A stretch of 64,000 nt of DNA from Trema orientale (GCA_002914845.1 JXTC01000130.1:386922-450921), one strand, 5' to 3'; shown: positions 1 to 15,200, numbered from the stretch's first letter. The notes: generated by a model not told the origin, from the sequence alone. Numbers and translations: made by a program.

Positions 1-217
1 ACAGATTCTAGTGACTAACAAGGAAAGAAATAAAACTAATTTATGGCTGTACATACAGCCGTACAAACTCAGACAATCCCAGAAATTAAGCTGCCAAGCT
101 GCCGCACAATCTAACAAATTAAGACCTGTAATCCCTGGTCTGATTCAGACAATCTTTACTGATTTGTCAATACTTTTCAAATATTTGATAGTTCAAAGCT
201 ACTTTCACTTCTACCAG
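1..217 (+). other. Intron of APC1 at the left edge
   Basis: I see no coding exon here. The stretch ends in a pyrimidine-rich tract and an AG acceptor at 216-217, directly before an APC1 exon. The exons for the N-terminal roughly 40% of APC1 must lie to the left of the window. Confidence 0.7.
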
Positions 218-3200
218 GTTAGACGCCTTTTGTGCTCGGCTAGACCTGTGGCAATTCAAACGTCTGTTAATCCTAGTGCCTCTGACCAGGACCTTCAACA
301 GGTACATCTTATTTAAATCTATTTTCATGTCGAATTTTTAGTCTTTTTTGTGATATGCTCAAGATTTACTGCATTTGTGAAGGCCCAGTTATGGCATCTT
401 GCGCAGAGGACTACTTCCCTTCCTCTAGGTCGTGGGGCATTCACTCTTGGAACAATATATACACTTTTGACAGAGGTACTTTTAGTGTGTGTGTGTGTTC
501 TGGAAAACTTTTGTTTTAATTTAAGTGCCTTGACATTTGTAATGGGATCTTTGGATTTTGTGTGCAGGCCTTTGTGGTCCCGAAGCTTGTTTTAGCAGGA
601 CGGTTGCCTGCCCAGCAAAATGCAACTGTATGTTCATATAATGTTATTTTCGTGATGTGTCTGTGTTCTGTTTATATCTGTCCTTTATGCATGCAAAGTT
701 GGAATTTCTTCTTTGTTTGGACTGCTTTACTGTTGCACTTTTTTGGCAGTGTCTTACAGAACTCTTTTAGTGCTGAGTTGTCTGTTCATGAATTTCAAAT
801 TTATAGGTGCATGAATTAGTCCTAGTTCTCTCAGAAGCTCCAAAATGGTCCTATTAAATGCTTATAATTTCAATGGCTAAGATGCTCATCCAAATACCAA
901 AGTTTTTTGGACAAGATACAATTAGGAATTTATCCTTTAATGATAGCCAGAATATAGAAGTGACTCACCTAGTTTATATATGAAATTTCAGTCTGATTTT
1001 AATAAAATTTCATTTTATACAATTTGCCGAGTTTGTATAATTATATGCACCTTATGACTTGCATCGTTTCGGTTATTTTTTTGACCTTTTGCTTTTCCAA
1101 GTTGTTATACTGGTCCATTAATATTCTTCTGAATAATTGTTTTCTTAGGTTGCTCAGTATTTTTCTCCCTATTCATTGTTTCTGAAACATGTTGTTTCTA
1201 GCTTATACTATTATTGAATCACATGTCTATGTTATTGTACCTTTTTCCTATCCAGTTTTACATTTCCGATAGTTTATCAGTGTCTTAATCTACATGTACT
1301 TTTCCCATGGAAAGGTGAATCTGGATCCTACTGTGAGGAATATACAAGAACTTAAATCTTGGCCTGAGTTTCACAATGCTGTGGCTGCTGGACTGAGGCT
1401 GGCCCCACTGCAGGTTTATCATCTTCTCTTAAGAGCATAAAGTGCTTGTTCAATGCCTAAATACATGGTTTGAAATGGTTGTCATTTCTCTGAAAAATTC
1501 CGTGGTGATGATTTATTTATTTTAAAATTTAATGCATATACATCTTCAGTTAAAGTGATGTGTGGGTGCTTCTTGTAGCATCCTGTCATTCAAGAATTCT
1601 TTATTTGTGTGTAGAGAATAAATGATCTCAAGTTTATTCTTTTTTCGAATTCTTTTCCTTTCGTGTCTTAAGGCAAAAATATGTTTACTTTTAACTTGTA
1701 AATTGTAATCTAGTAATATGTGATTGTGCATGTAAGTTTTTGCTCGCAGGGTAAAATGTCAAGAACCTGGATTATATATAACAAACCTGGAGAACCAAAT
1801 GCTATTCATGCTGGACTTCTTCTTGCACTAGGGTTGCATGGACATCTGCGTGTTTTAAATCTAACAGATATTTACCAGTATTACGCTCAGGTTTTTTCCT
1901 TAGAAATATTTGTTTATTACTATCCTTATTTATGGTTTTCCTTGGGTTGCTTTTTTATGTTTGAATATCATAAATTTTTAACTTACTTAAAATTTATTCT
2001 CTTTTATGTTTAATCTTTGAAATCCTTTTCCTTTCTTTTTGTTTAGGAGCACGAAAGCACAACTGTGGGATTGATGCTTGGCTTGGCAGCTTCGTATAGA
2101 GGGACTATGGATCCATCAATATCTAAAGTAAACATATGTTTTCTTGATTCTGAGCTGTTACTTTTTATAGGCGAAAATAGGAGAGAAATGATAGGCAAAT
2201 CAACAATGCTTTATATTATTCTGGTCTGATTACAAACACCTCTTTATAGACTAGGTCAGTCATAATACAGACTAATCTTAGCCTAAATAGTAGGAATAGA
2301 AATATTCATAAATAAATTAGGAGATTACATATCAATTATATCTCAAGAAATAAAGCAAATCAAATCTGAAATAACTCTTGAGAAATTTCGGGTGACTAAC
2401 TAAGGAAACAAATAATAAAAAATATTCTGAACAGTTCAACACTCCCCCTCAAGTTGGACTAAACAAATTCATCATTCACAGCTTGTCAATCATTTTTTTA
2501 AAGATAGGTCTTGAGAGACTCTTGGTCAATAACCTGTTCTGATGAAGTGACATAGGACATGCAGATGATCCCTTTTTCTATTTTCTCCTTAATAAAGTGT
2601 TTGTCAATCTCCACATGTTTGGTTCGATCGTGATGTACTGGATTGTGTGAAAGGTTGATAGCCGCCTTATTATCACAAAAAAATTTCATTGGCTTCTCTT
2701 TAGTCACATTGAGCTCTTCCAACAACATTTTCAACCATAGTAATTCACATATTCCCTGAGCCACAGCCCTGAACTCAGCTTCAACATTGTTTCTGGAAAC
2801 AACAGATTGCTTCTTGCTCCTCCATATTACCAAATTCCCCCAAACAAATGTACAATACCCTGAAGTTGACTTTCTATCATCTACAGCGCCAGCCCAATCC
2901 GCATCAGTGAAGGCTTCTATACTTCTTTTAGGATTTTTCTTGAAGAATAGTCCTCTGCCTGCTGTCCCTTTCAAGTACTTCAATATTCGATAGACAGCTT
3001 CCAAATGTGCTTCACATGGTGAATGCATGAATTGACTAACAGTACTAACAGCAAATGCAATATCAGGTCGAGTATGAGAAAGGTATATAAGCCTACCAAC
3101 CAAACGTTGATACCTCCCTCTTTCAACTGGAGCTCCATTGGAACATTTTCCCAATTTAATACTCGGATCCATTGGTGTTTCTGCTGGACGACTTCCCAAT

Positions 3201-6200
3201 AAACCTGTTTCTACCAATAGGTCGAGTATATATTTCCTTTGAGAAACCGAAATTCCAGTTTTGTTCCTCAACATTTCCATTCCCAGAAAATACCTTAATT
3301 GTCCCAGATCTTTAATCTCAAATTCGTTTGCAAGATTGTACTTCAATCTGGTCATTTCCTCTTCATCATCTCCAGTTAAAATGATGTCATCAACATAAAC
3401 AATGAGTACTGCCACCTTGTTTTCTGTATGCTTAAAAAATAGGGTATGATCGGTCTGTGCTTGTTTGTAACCTTGCTGTCGAACTGCTCTCGTGAATTTA
3501 TCGAACCAGGCCCGAGGTGATTGTTTCAAACCATACAGAGATATTTTTAGCTTGCACACTTTACCAGATTCTCTAAATTCATCAAAGCCCGGTGGAAGTT
3601 CCATGTATACTTCCTCTTCTAAATCACCATTAAGAAAGGCGTTTTTCACATCTAATTGTTGCAATTTCTAATCAAGATTAGCAGCTATAGATGGTAAGAT
3701 TCGCACAATGTTTAATTTTGCGACAGGAGCAAAGGTTTCTTGGTAATCAATGTCATATGTTTGCGTAAATCCTTTTGCTACCAATCTGACTTTATACCGA
3801 TCAACATTGTCGTTGGAGCTGTATTTAATTGTAAACACCCATTTGCAGCCCACAGGAACTTTTCCTTCCGGCTTTCTCACAATTTCCCATGTCCTATTTT
3901 TTTCTAAGGCTCTCATCTCTTCTAAAACAGCTTGTTTCCATTCTGGAACTTTCAAGGCCTCTTCAATATTATGTGGAGTTTCAACAACTGAAAAATTAGT
4001 AACAAAAGCACGAGCAGTAGGAAACAAACGATCATATGAGACATAGTGAGAAATAGGGTGTTGTGTGCAAAGACCGGACTCCCTTTCTTAAGGCAATAGG
4101 AAGATCAAGATCCTTTATCTCAGGTAAAGAACTTGAAGGTGGTGGTGTCAAACATGTTTCTGGTGGTTCAGATTCTTGAGCATGCAAAGAAATCATGGAA
4201 TATTCTACTCTTTGAGTATTTTTTCTCCTGCGTGAATAAACAGTCACCTTCTTTTGCTGTTGTGATTCTCCCCCTGTCGGCAAGTCATTAAGATTTGAAG
4301 GCATCATAGACTCATTACCAGACTCGGCTATGGGTGGAAGTGGAAGCTGAGATGGAGATGGGTTAGTGGAAGTGGGTAGATTGGTAGAAGTAGTAGTCTC
4401 TGGTAGAGATGACACAGGTAAGGAAAGTTCCCAAAAATTGTCTTCGATAATGTTCTCCCCCTGAAGGGAGTTTTTGGCATAAAAGGGGCAATTTTCAAAA
4501 AAGGTAACATCCATAGAAACAAAATATTTTCGTTTTTCTGGTGAATAACACTTATAACTCTTTTGTGTTGCTGAATATCCAAGGAAGACACATTTTAAGG
4601 ATCTGGGATCTAGCTTTGACCTATTTGGTGAGTCATTATGAACAAAGGAGATACAACCAAAGACTTTGAGAGGCAAAGAAGTGAACAATTGTGTGTGGGG
4701 AAAGAAACTGACAAATTTGTTAAGTGGAGTTTGATATTGGAGGACACGACTAGGCATTCTATTGATCAAGAATGTTGCTGTAATGACAGCATCACACCAA
4801 AAACGCTTTGGAACATTTGAGGTGAACATAATTGATCTGGCAACTTCAAGAAGATGACAAAATTTTCTCTCAGCAATTCCATTTTATTGTAGGGTATTAT
4901 TGCATGAACTTTGGTGTATTATGCCATGGTCTAACAAATAATTCCCAAGTATTGAGTTAAAATATTCTTTCCCGTTATCACTATGCAATACTTGTATTTT
5001 TTCTTGAAATTGAGTTCTAACCATGGCATGAAAATTCTTAAAAATTTGTTCTGAATCTAATTTTTCTTTCATTAAATACACCCAACATATTCTTGTGTGA
5101 TCGTCAATAAAGGTGATGAACTACTTAAAGCCCTTTTGATTTTTAACACAAGAGGGACCCCAAATATCACTATGAATCATGGCAAAAGGTTTGGATGATC
5201 TATATGGTTGGGAATTAAAAGTGGCACGATGATGTTTGGCTAATTGATACACTTCACATTGAAAATTTGCAAGCTCTTTATAAAGAAACAATTATGAAAA
5301 CAAATGTTTTAAATAAGAAAAATTTGGATGGCCTAACCTACGATGCCATAACATTATTTTCTGATCCTTCGTCATAGAAAGAGAATCACAACTAGCAAAT
5401 AGAGCTTGTTTAAGCACACCAAAGTCTTTCTCAAAGTAGTAGAGCCCTCCATGCTCCTTAACAATGCCAATCCTCTTCCCCAAATGATCCTGAAACAAAC
5501 AATTATGATGTGAGAATTGTACTACGCAGTTCAAGTCCCTTGTAATCTTGTTGATAGATAAAAGGTTGCAAGTCAATTTTGGAACATGAAGAACAGAGTT
5601 TAGAGTGATATTTGGGGCAACGTGAATGGTTCCAGTCCCTGCTACAACAGAGAAAGTACCATCTGCAGTTCTAATTTTTATGTTTTCAGAGCTAGGGGTA
5701 TATGAAGAAAACAAACTCTCATGTTTGGTCATGTGATCAGATTCCTTAGAATCTATTATCTAAGATTCAAGACTATCAGCTAGCCCATTTCCAGTAGATA
5801 GACAAATACCTCGTTGGGCCAAAAGAGAATTATTTGGCTGTGATGGAGTCAGAAGCTTGTAAAACTGCTCTAGGTGTTCCTTGCTCAAAGTAATCTAATG
5901 TGTTTCGTTGCTGTCCCTTTTTTCTGGTAGATCTGTTTCGGTTGTATTGGCTTGGGGACCCCTTCCATCTCGCTTATTCGTCTTATCCTGCCAATTGGCA
6001 GGTTTCCCATGGAGTTTCCAACAGTTTTCACGAGTATGATGTGGTCTGTTGCAATAATCACACCATAAATTACCTCCTTTTCGTCCGATCTGAGTTCCAT
6101 TGTTGTTGGAATTGTATTGGCTACATACAGCCATAGCTGAGTTATCAGTGACAACCAGGTCCCTTGATCCTCCCATCATTTTTTGTTTCCGACATTCTTC

Positions 6201-9200
6201 ACATCTTACTTCAGCAAATATATCATCAATATGAATCAGCGGCTTTAGGGCAAGGGTTCGGCCTCGAACTTCATCAAGATCCTTGTTCAGGCCAGAGACA
6301 AAATCATAGATCTGCTCCTTATCTACAATAGAATTGTAGAGAGCAGCATCCTCTTGGCACTTCCATTTATGGTTGTTAAACAGGTCCAACTCTTGCCAAA
6401 GTGTCGTAAGAGTATTAAAGTACTCCGTAACACTCAACTCCCCTTGCTTCAGACTTCTCGCCTTGTCTCTTAGATCACATATCTGAGTGGAATTTTCCAA
6501 ATCAGAATATCGCCTACAAACAGCATCCCATATTTGCAGTAAGATACAACATAAAATTTCAGCTAATATCCTCATTCATGGAATTAATTAGCCAAGCCAT
6601 AACAATTGAATTTTCAGCATCCCAAGTCTGAAAGGTAGAATCTGCTTCGTTTGGTTTGAGTTTATCACCTGTAATATAACCCAATTTGCCACGCCCACGA
6701 AGCACCATTTGAACCGACGTTGACCACTGGAGAAAATTCTTTTCATTAAATTTATGAGAACCGACGTTGACCACTGGAGAAAATTCTTTCCATTAAATTT
6801 ATGAGACGTAATCTGGAGGTTTGCTGAAGAATCTGAAAGATTAGAAGCAGCTGAGGCAGCATTTATGGGTGCCGACTGGACAGTTTCAGAAGAAACTTCC
6901 GAGTGGCTCCCAGCTACTCCTGTAAGCGCCATTTTATACATCTCCCTCAACTATTTTACTTTGATACCATATAGGCGAAAATAGGAGAGAAATGATAGGC
7001 AAATCAGCAATGCTTCATATTATTCTAGTCTGATTACAAACACCTCTTTATAGACTAGGTCAATCATAATATAGACTAATCTTAGCCTAAATAGTAGGAA
7101 TGGAAATATTCAGAAATAAATTAGGAGATAACATATCAACTATATCTCAAGAAATAAAGCAAATCAAATCTGAAATAACTCTTGAGATATTTCGGGTGAC
7201 TGACTAAGGAAACAAATAATAAAAAATATTCTGAACAGTTCAACACTTTTCAACTTATATTATCTTGTTTGCAGATGCACCATATATTGCTGATATGATT
7301 ATGGCAATTCTTTGTCTATAAAGGCATATGTGCATGTATATATATATATATGTAGTCATATACACATAAAAATATACCGGCTTTAAGTTATAAAAATATG
7401 CCTGCTTTAAGTTATATACATAAGACAGGGATTCCCTTGTTTCCTTCTCTTTGAAGCATCAAATTTATATTTATACTTGTGCTAATTTTGGCTTTAATGG
7501 GAGTTATAAAAATATACCTGCTTTAAGTTATATACATAAAACAGGGATTCCCTTGTTTCCTTCTCTCTGAAGCATCAAATTTATATTTATACTTGTGCTA
7601 AGTTTGGCTTTAATGGGACTTATTAGTTTTCTGGCTTTTCAGCAGTTAATCATGTTTTTAATGTTTTCATGATGTCTATTTGAAATCTTAATCTTCTCCC
7701 CTTCCCACCCCCCTATCTTAAGCTTCCCTGAAATAGTGGTATGAATTGGTCCATTTAAAATTTGGAGTTACCTATTTTAATCATTGCTTAAGTCTGTTTG
7801 CTGTAGATAGCTTAACATTATTAGCTGAACTTTTTATCTTCTACTTTTACAGTCTCTTTATGTTCATATACCTGCTCGTCATCCATCTTCCTTTCCTGAG
7901 CTGGAGTTGCCTACCCTTCTACAGGTATCTATCATGTTATTGTCAAAATCTTTCAGTTATCAATTAGTATTTGTAAACCAGGTGCAGGTATTTGTCGGGC
8001 TTTGCCTTCTAGTGGCACATGCTTGTTGTATGTTGGGTTTCCTTTTCCTCTTGTTATGACTTGATCTTATTATCTAATATTCTTTTTCTCTGCTCCATAG
8101 TTGGTCTTACACGACGAAGTGCTTGATCCTTTTTTTTTTTGGAGTGCTGATTTGTAGAATTATTTGGTCTTCCTCCAGGTATTGATTTTAACGTTACACA
8201 GTTTTTTGTTTTTTATTCAGCCCGCAGCTTTAATGTCAGTTGGTCTTCTTCATGAAGGATCTGCGCATCCACAAACCATGCAGTTTCTCTTGGTAGATTT
8301 CTTTTCTTGTGTTTCTCTAGTGACAACATCTTTGAATATGCATAATCCTTTATTAGTTTCATGTCCAAAAGCCTTACAATATTAATTTCATGGAAAAATG
8401 ACTATTAACTCCTTGATGCTTTTTTGTGTGTGTGTGTGTTTTATTTTTTATTTATTTATTTTTGTTTTTTACTTAAAGAGGGACGAGCTCATCAAGTAGT
8501 ATTTTTTCTTTTTTCGTTTTTCTTTTCCTTGGGGGGAGTTCACTGAGTGGTCTGATAGGGCAAATTTAAGTTTACTATTTTCTTTATAGCTTATACCTGG
8601 TCTACTGAGTACCTATATAGATTATGGGCATACACAGACACAAACATGGTAGAAATCTGGATTTAGAGTACTTCAATTACAATTAGTCCTTGATAGAAAA
8701 CCAGGTTCATTTTCATCAATACTGTCTCCCTTAAATGGAGCTTCTTTTCGTTTGTAAGATGTTAGTAAATTATTCATGTGTTCTATGATCAATTTTCCAG
8801 GGTGAAATAGGGCGTAGAAGTGGCGGAGATAATGTACTCGAAAGGGAGGGTTATGCTGTTTCTGCAGGATTTTCATTGGGTCTTGTTGCATTAGGTATGG
8901 CCTTGAGATACTTATATAAAGATAAATGTATATGAAAAATTATAATATAGAGAGTTTTGGTCGTGACTAACTATGTCATTTCAAATGAAGGTCGAGGGTA
9001 CGATGCACTTGGTTTAATGGATGCGATGGTTGATCGATTATTCCACTATATTGGTGGCAAAGAGGTTCATAATGTAGGCTTCTCAATTTAAGTTTCTTTT
9101 TTCTTCTGTATCCATTTATTCTGTGTATATATTTGCTTCCTACAACTTTAGTTCTGATTCATTTAGATGTTGTAAATGCTTTGACTGAAATATTTAACCA

Positions 9201-12200
9201 TACTAGTGTAATTCTAAATTCTTTATGGCTCTACTGGCTTTGACGTTGGTGGTTTAGTTAAATTGTTGTTATTTTGGTTTATTCTTCATCAGGAAAGATC
9301 CCTTTCCTCAGGACTTTCAAGTGATGAACAAAGTCGTGCTGCTGCACAGGTGTCATTTGCATACCCTAGCTTTGTATTCATCAATCTATCTACTTAAATA
9401 GTTTTAGAATATAGTTCATTTTGCTCCTCCTTACAGCTGACAAGGAATTTTTATTTTTATTTTTTTTCGTGTGCCAATATTCTGTTTAGATGATGGATGG
9501 GAACACAGTTAATATTCATGTCACTGCCCCTGGAGCAATTATCGCTCTTGCTTTAATGTTTTTGAAGGTAAAAATCTTGAATAGCTCGATTATCTGCACC
9601 ATGTGCGTCTATCACTAGTCATAAGGAAAAAATACATCAAGATATAATCTTTAATGAGTTTCTCACTTTGCTCCATATTTATAACAGACTGAATCAGAAA
9701 CAATTGTTTCTAAACTCTCTATTCCTGAAACCCGTTTTGACTTGCAATATGTGAGGCCTGACTTCATCATGCTTCGTGTTATTGCTCGGAATCTGATAAT
9801 GTGGAGCAGGTACTGCTCGTTCTTTCAGCTGGCCCAACTGTTGAACTACACTTATAAAGCTATTTTAATCTATCTAAAGTTGCCAAGCTGTTCTGCTGCA
9901 GGGTTCATCCCTCCCAAGGTTGGATTCAATCTCAAATTCCTGATATTGTCAAAAATGGTGTCGAACTGCTTGGGGATGATACTAGTGATATTGATGAAAT
10001 GGATGCTGAAGTATTTGTGCAGGCGTATGTCAATATTGTTGCTGGAGCTTGTATTTCTCTTGGTAGGTTGCAGTTTCAATTACTTTGTGGGAAAACTATC
10101 ATTTGTATATTAACTTGGTACATAAAGGTTGTTTTGATTAACAGTATCTTAGAGGAATTTTGATCATCATGTACGATGGTTTGTCTGGAGTTGCTTGGTG
10201 CTTTGTATATAAAATCAAAATAGACATGCGAACTTAATCACAAACTGTTTTTTTTGTGCTAAATGGACTTATATTAACTTAAGAAACCTTAAACTGCAAA
10301 AAATTCTTATTGGAAATGTTGTTACTAATTACTATATGCTTTCTAATATTAAAAATTAATAAAATTTTATTGAATATCCATCGTTCCTCGCAGTGGCGGA
10401 CCCAGGATAGTTATTCAGGGGGCATAACATAAAAATTTTGTACAAAATTAAAACCCAAAAAATACAAGTCAAATGGGAGGTTGGGGATTTAAATGCCAAA
10501 AAATAAAAGTTTGGGACCCAAATGCTAAATGCACTAAAGATTGAGGACTTTTGCTGTCAATTACCCAAACTATAACTAACTAAGTGCAAATTTGAAGTGC
10601 AGGAGGGCATATCTATAAATTTACAAAAAACTAATTAAAAAATCACCAAAAAAAAACAAAATTTGAGGGGCACTTGCCCACCCTTGCCGTGATGTGCGTC
10701 CGCCCCTGGTTCCTCGATTTTTTAGTGTTTCCTTATGTTAATATGTCCAATAAGCAAACTCTTGGAGTTCAATGCCTTCTCCAACTTCGTTTTTTCTCGT
10801 GGCAGGATTGAGATTCGCAGGTACAAAGGACGGGAATGCACAGGAGTTATTGTATAACTATGCTCTCTATTTTCTGAATGAGGTTTGGCATTCAGGATTG
10901 TTTTTCTTAACTTGTATTGACACATGGATCATATATAAATATAAATGTTTGGTTTGTACTTTACAGATCAAATCAGTTTCTTCTATAAGTGGAACCTTCC
11001 CGAGGGGATTGTCAAACTATGTGGATCGGGGCACATTGGAGATATGCCTTCATCTCATTGTTCTTTCCCTTTCTGTGGTACATGGACAATTAGGTTCTTG
11101 TATTTTTCTCATTTCTACTATTAATAAATGAGGCTAACCATCTGGTTATCATCTTCCATAAGAACAGGTTATGGCTGGTTCTGGTCATTTACAAACCTTT
11201 AGGCTATTGAGATTTCTCCGAAGCAGAAACTCTGCAGATGGGCATGCTAATTATGGTGTTCAGATGGCAGTAAGTTATTCTTAAGTTCTGTGTGAATTCT
11301 CAATATTATGTTGTCACATTCTATTGCGCCGGAGCCATTAATGTGCTTGCTCATTGGTTTGCCTTTTACATGAAAGAAGTTCCCGAACCATGGTAACTTA
11401 AGTCATTAAGATGTTACTGTGAAGAAGTACTGAATGTAAAAATGGTACAAACTAGTATGAAACGTAATTGTCGATCTTAGGCACAAAGCAGCTCTGTTAA
11501 TTATTAAGTTTTGCCTTACTTTCAGCCGTGCATGCCCTGATATCTGCCATGCTTGCTCGGCCATCCAAATGGCTGCACACTAATTGAGTGTCATTGAGGT
11601 TTTCAAGTAAATTTCTGCTTCATATAAATGGTTATAAGGGTACTCTATGGTGGTTTAAAGAGCCTACTAAAATCGCTAGTCATAAATGCTTTGACTGGGG
11701 ACAAGGCGTGCATTATAAATAACATAAAGATTTATAATTGTTAATTTTTTTAAATTATTCTGACAAACACTATTGTATTGTAATTGCTTGTATTTTGTTT
11801 GGAAGTTGACAGTGGGCTCTGGTAATCGCCTATTTTTCATTCTCTCTCTCTTTGAAATTTTAATCATTTCTTACATTACAAACATGGTGGTTTTAGGTAA
11901 GCTTAGCCATTGGTTTCTTGTTTCTTGGAGGAGGAATGCGGACATTTTCAACAAGCAATGGTTCCATTGCTGCATTGCTAATTACGCTTTACCCACGCTT
12001 GCCTACAGGTCCAAATGATAACCGATGTCACCTCCAGGTATTTCTGTCAAGCAGAATTGATTACATGTCCCTTATGTATAATACAAATCTTGAAGCTTCT
12101 ACAGGATGAACATTCAGCATTGAATGCTATATTTTTCTTATTTTGAACATTTTTATTTCGTATGTTTGCGACTAATTAGAATATTGATTATACTGTGGAT

Positions 12201-15200
12201 TTTGAAATATTCCGGAAATGCCAATTATTGTCATTAGGACTTTGTATGTAAATAGTATAATTAGAATATTGATTATACTGTGGATTTTGAAATATTCTAG
12301 AAATGCCAGTCATTGTCATTAGGACTTTGTATGTAAATAGTTGAACTATGTTCTTTGTAATAAAATAAAGGATTTCTCTGAGATTTAATATGAAGCAGAT
12401 GCTAATCGAGTATTAAAGTGTCCTGTAAATTGCAAGGCTGAAGCACACTTCATACTCTCACTAGTCTGATTGTTCAATTTTCATTTAGAGCTTTATGTTC
12501 CTAAAGGAAGTGTTCTTTACAGGCATTTCGGCATTTATATGTACTTGCAACAGAGGCTCGCTGGATTCAGACTGTTGATGTTGATACTGGTCTACCTGTA
12601 TATGCCCCTCTTGAAGTTACTATTAGGGAAACTGACCATTATGCAGAAACAAGCTTTTGTGAAGTTACCCCCTGTCTTCTGCCAGAACGAGCTGTGGTAA
12701 GTTATCAAGTCTCCTGAATAAAATATTGTATAACTCTCAGTCATCGTCTTATCATTTTTTCCTCTCTCTCCCTTGGTTGATCAAGGGAAGTTCCCTGGAA
12801 AAATCTGTGGCTGTCTCTGCATCAAATGATCTCTTGACAGAAATTTTATTGCTAGTAAATTTTTACTGAATTTAGGATAGTTTTAACAAAAGCCAGTCAT
12901 TTAATGGATATATTATGATAGTTGTCCAAAAATAGCATTTTCTCTGCTTAAAATTTTCACTAAATTTTTCTTAGTTACTTGAAATTCTGATTGTTAGCTC
13001 ACCCTTTGAGTCTGCCTGCTCTCCTATTTTTGGTTAAATTAGTAAAATTCAGTTTTTTGATTCACCAATTACTTCATAATTTGCTGCTTGCAGTTGAAGA
13101 CAATACGCGTTTGTGGCCCTCGGTACTGGCCTCAAGTAATAGAGTTGGTTCCTGAAGGTAGATCATGATGCCGCTGCTCTTGTCTAATACCTTGTATAAT
13201 TTTAGATCACTTGAAGTTTCATTGTTTGACAATCTTTTTTGTCTCTCTTGTTGCATTTCTAAATTTTTTGACTTCAGTGTTCTCTTTGTTTTATTAAACA
13301 GATAAAGCTTGGTGGAATTTTGGGGACAAGAGTGACCCATTCAGTTCTGGTGTACTGTATATCAAGAGAAAAGTTGGAGCTTGTTCATATGTTGATGATC
13401 CCATAGGATGCCAGTCGCTGCTGTCACGAGCAATGCACAAGGTTAAATTACTTTATCACTTGACGGCTCCCTTTATCTCTGACGATATATAATACATGTC
13501 AAAATGTTCTTCTCGTTCCAGGTCTTTGGTTTGACTAGTTTGAAAGCTCGTGATCCTTGTTCAGATGGCTGCAGTGGACCTGGTTCTGTTACAGTTGATC
13601 AGGTGGTCAGTACCTTCTCATCTGATCCTAGCTTGATTGCTTTTGCGCAACTCTGCCGTGATCCTTCTTGGAATAGCAGGCAAGTATGCGATTATCTTTT
13701 CTACCTTCAACTCTCAAATTTAGATCCTGGCGTGTCTGATGTGAAAAAAAAAATATCATGTGGTGTGTACTTAGGGCATCCTAGTTCAGACAATACGAAA
13801 CAGAAATTAAAAATCAGAGGAACAAACTAGGAGAAACTTTATATTTCTTCTCTCTCTGTTCTCTTCGTTTTATGGCTAAGGTTATTTTTCTTTTTTCTGA
13901 ACATGTGCATTTTGCTTTCAACTTCCCATATTTTCTTTAATTCAAATTCGGATAAGTCAGCCTTTTAGTTTAAGTCACTTGTATTTTCTCAACTTTCTTT
14001 GTCCTGCTTCTTTTGGCATTTCTGGAGCAATGTGAATGGTGTGATATTTCAGAAGCTGGCAACTAGCATGTTAAAAATAACTATGCAATAAATTTCTTTG
14101 AATTTACCATTGCAAGTATAGCTATGGTGTCCCAACTCCCAAATAATCACTGATAAAGGCAAGGCACTCACTGAATGGCATTTGTTTCGTAAAGAATTGT
14201 TTAGCTTTATGGATATGGAATTTTGAGGTAAACTCGAATTGTGAACCATGAAGTATCTTCCTATTATGTTTTAAATTAGATATTCTTTATTTATATATTT
14301 TTTGTCTAGAGAGGGATTTAAATTTAATGAAAAATTAGTGTGGAAGATGAAATCAAATAGCAGCCCGTTTATATTTTTAGTATGGCATCAAACGATAAAT
14401 ATATTTGAAACCTGACCTTAAATTATTAACAATCAAGGATTAATTCCTTGGAAATGTAAAACTCAAATATAAGTCAAACAAGTGGCGGTTAAGAAAAGAA
14501 AGAGCAAGTTGAGAACGATTATAGATCTGGATTTAGGTATATGCTTTAAGAAATTACGGTGTTTATTGCTCTGTTGTAAAAATGGCATTTATGGAGGGTT
14601 TAATGCTTTTCCATGAATAAAGGCTGAAGGAAGGCTACTACATTACTACTACTTAGTACTTTCTTTTCTTCTTTGACAAGTTGATGTTTCTTTAATAACA
14701 AGAAAATGACAAAACAAATTTGCAGAACTGATGTTGAGTTCCAGGAGTTTTGCTTGCAAGTGTTATTTGAATGTGTAAGCAAGGACAGGCCTGCTCTCTT
14801 ACAGGTAATGTATAGTATTTCAATGATGAGCTAATTTTTCCATGGTTTCAATTTTGACATTACATTAATGCATCAAATTTTTCCTGATAATAATTGCACA
14901 CAACGTAAATGGTGCTTTGTTTTCATTAAAGGTTTGAGAATAAATGGTGCCCATATTTGTTCTGAACTTCTGATGGAGCATTTATCTTCGAAAAGTCTCC
15001 AATTTATTATGCTTTTAATAATAAAAAATAAATAAATTCTATTGGATTTTGCTTTTGTTTACTTTACTCATGATCAAGTCAATATCCTTTTCTGAATCCC
15101 CTGCAGGTATATTTGTCATTGTACACAACAATTGGGTCAATGGTAGCTCAGTTTACCCGTGGTGGTACAATTGCCTTGTGCGACTCACTTTTTATCTCTA

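Larger units (their letters stand above)
2166..7245 (-). mobile_element. Ty1/copia LTR retrotransposon (fossil) inside an APC1 intron
   Basis: This is a complete-looking copia element of 5,080 bp, antisense to APC1. It has two 276-bp LTRs that start TGTTG in element sense, and a 5-bp target duplication CTTTT at 2161-2165 and 7246-7250. A primer-binding site matching initiator Met-tRNA (TGGTATCAA, on the minus strand at 6961-6969) lies beside the 5' LTR. A G-rich polypurine tract lies beside the 3' LTR near 2442-2455. Parts in element order are gag (about 5895-6950) with a CX2CX4HX4C zinc knuckle near 6020-6060, GAG-pre-integrase (about 5290-5730), integrase (about 4030-5280), and reverse transcriptase with YVDD plus RNase H (about 2500-4030). 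The coding region is broken in several places, so it is a fossil. The LTRs differ at 11 of 276 sites (4%), which suggests roughly 1.5-3 million years at usual plant rates. Confidence 0.95.
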
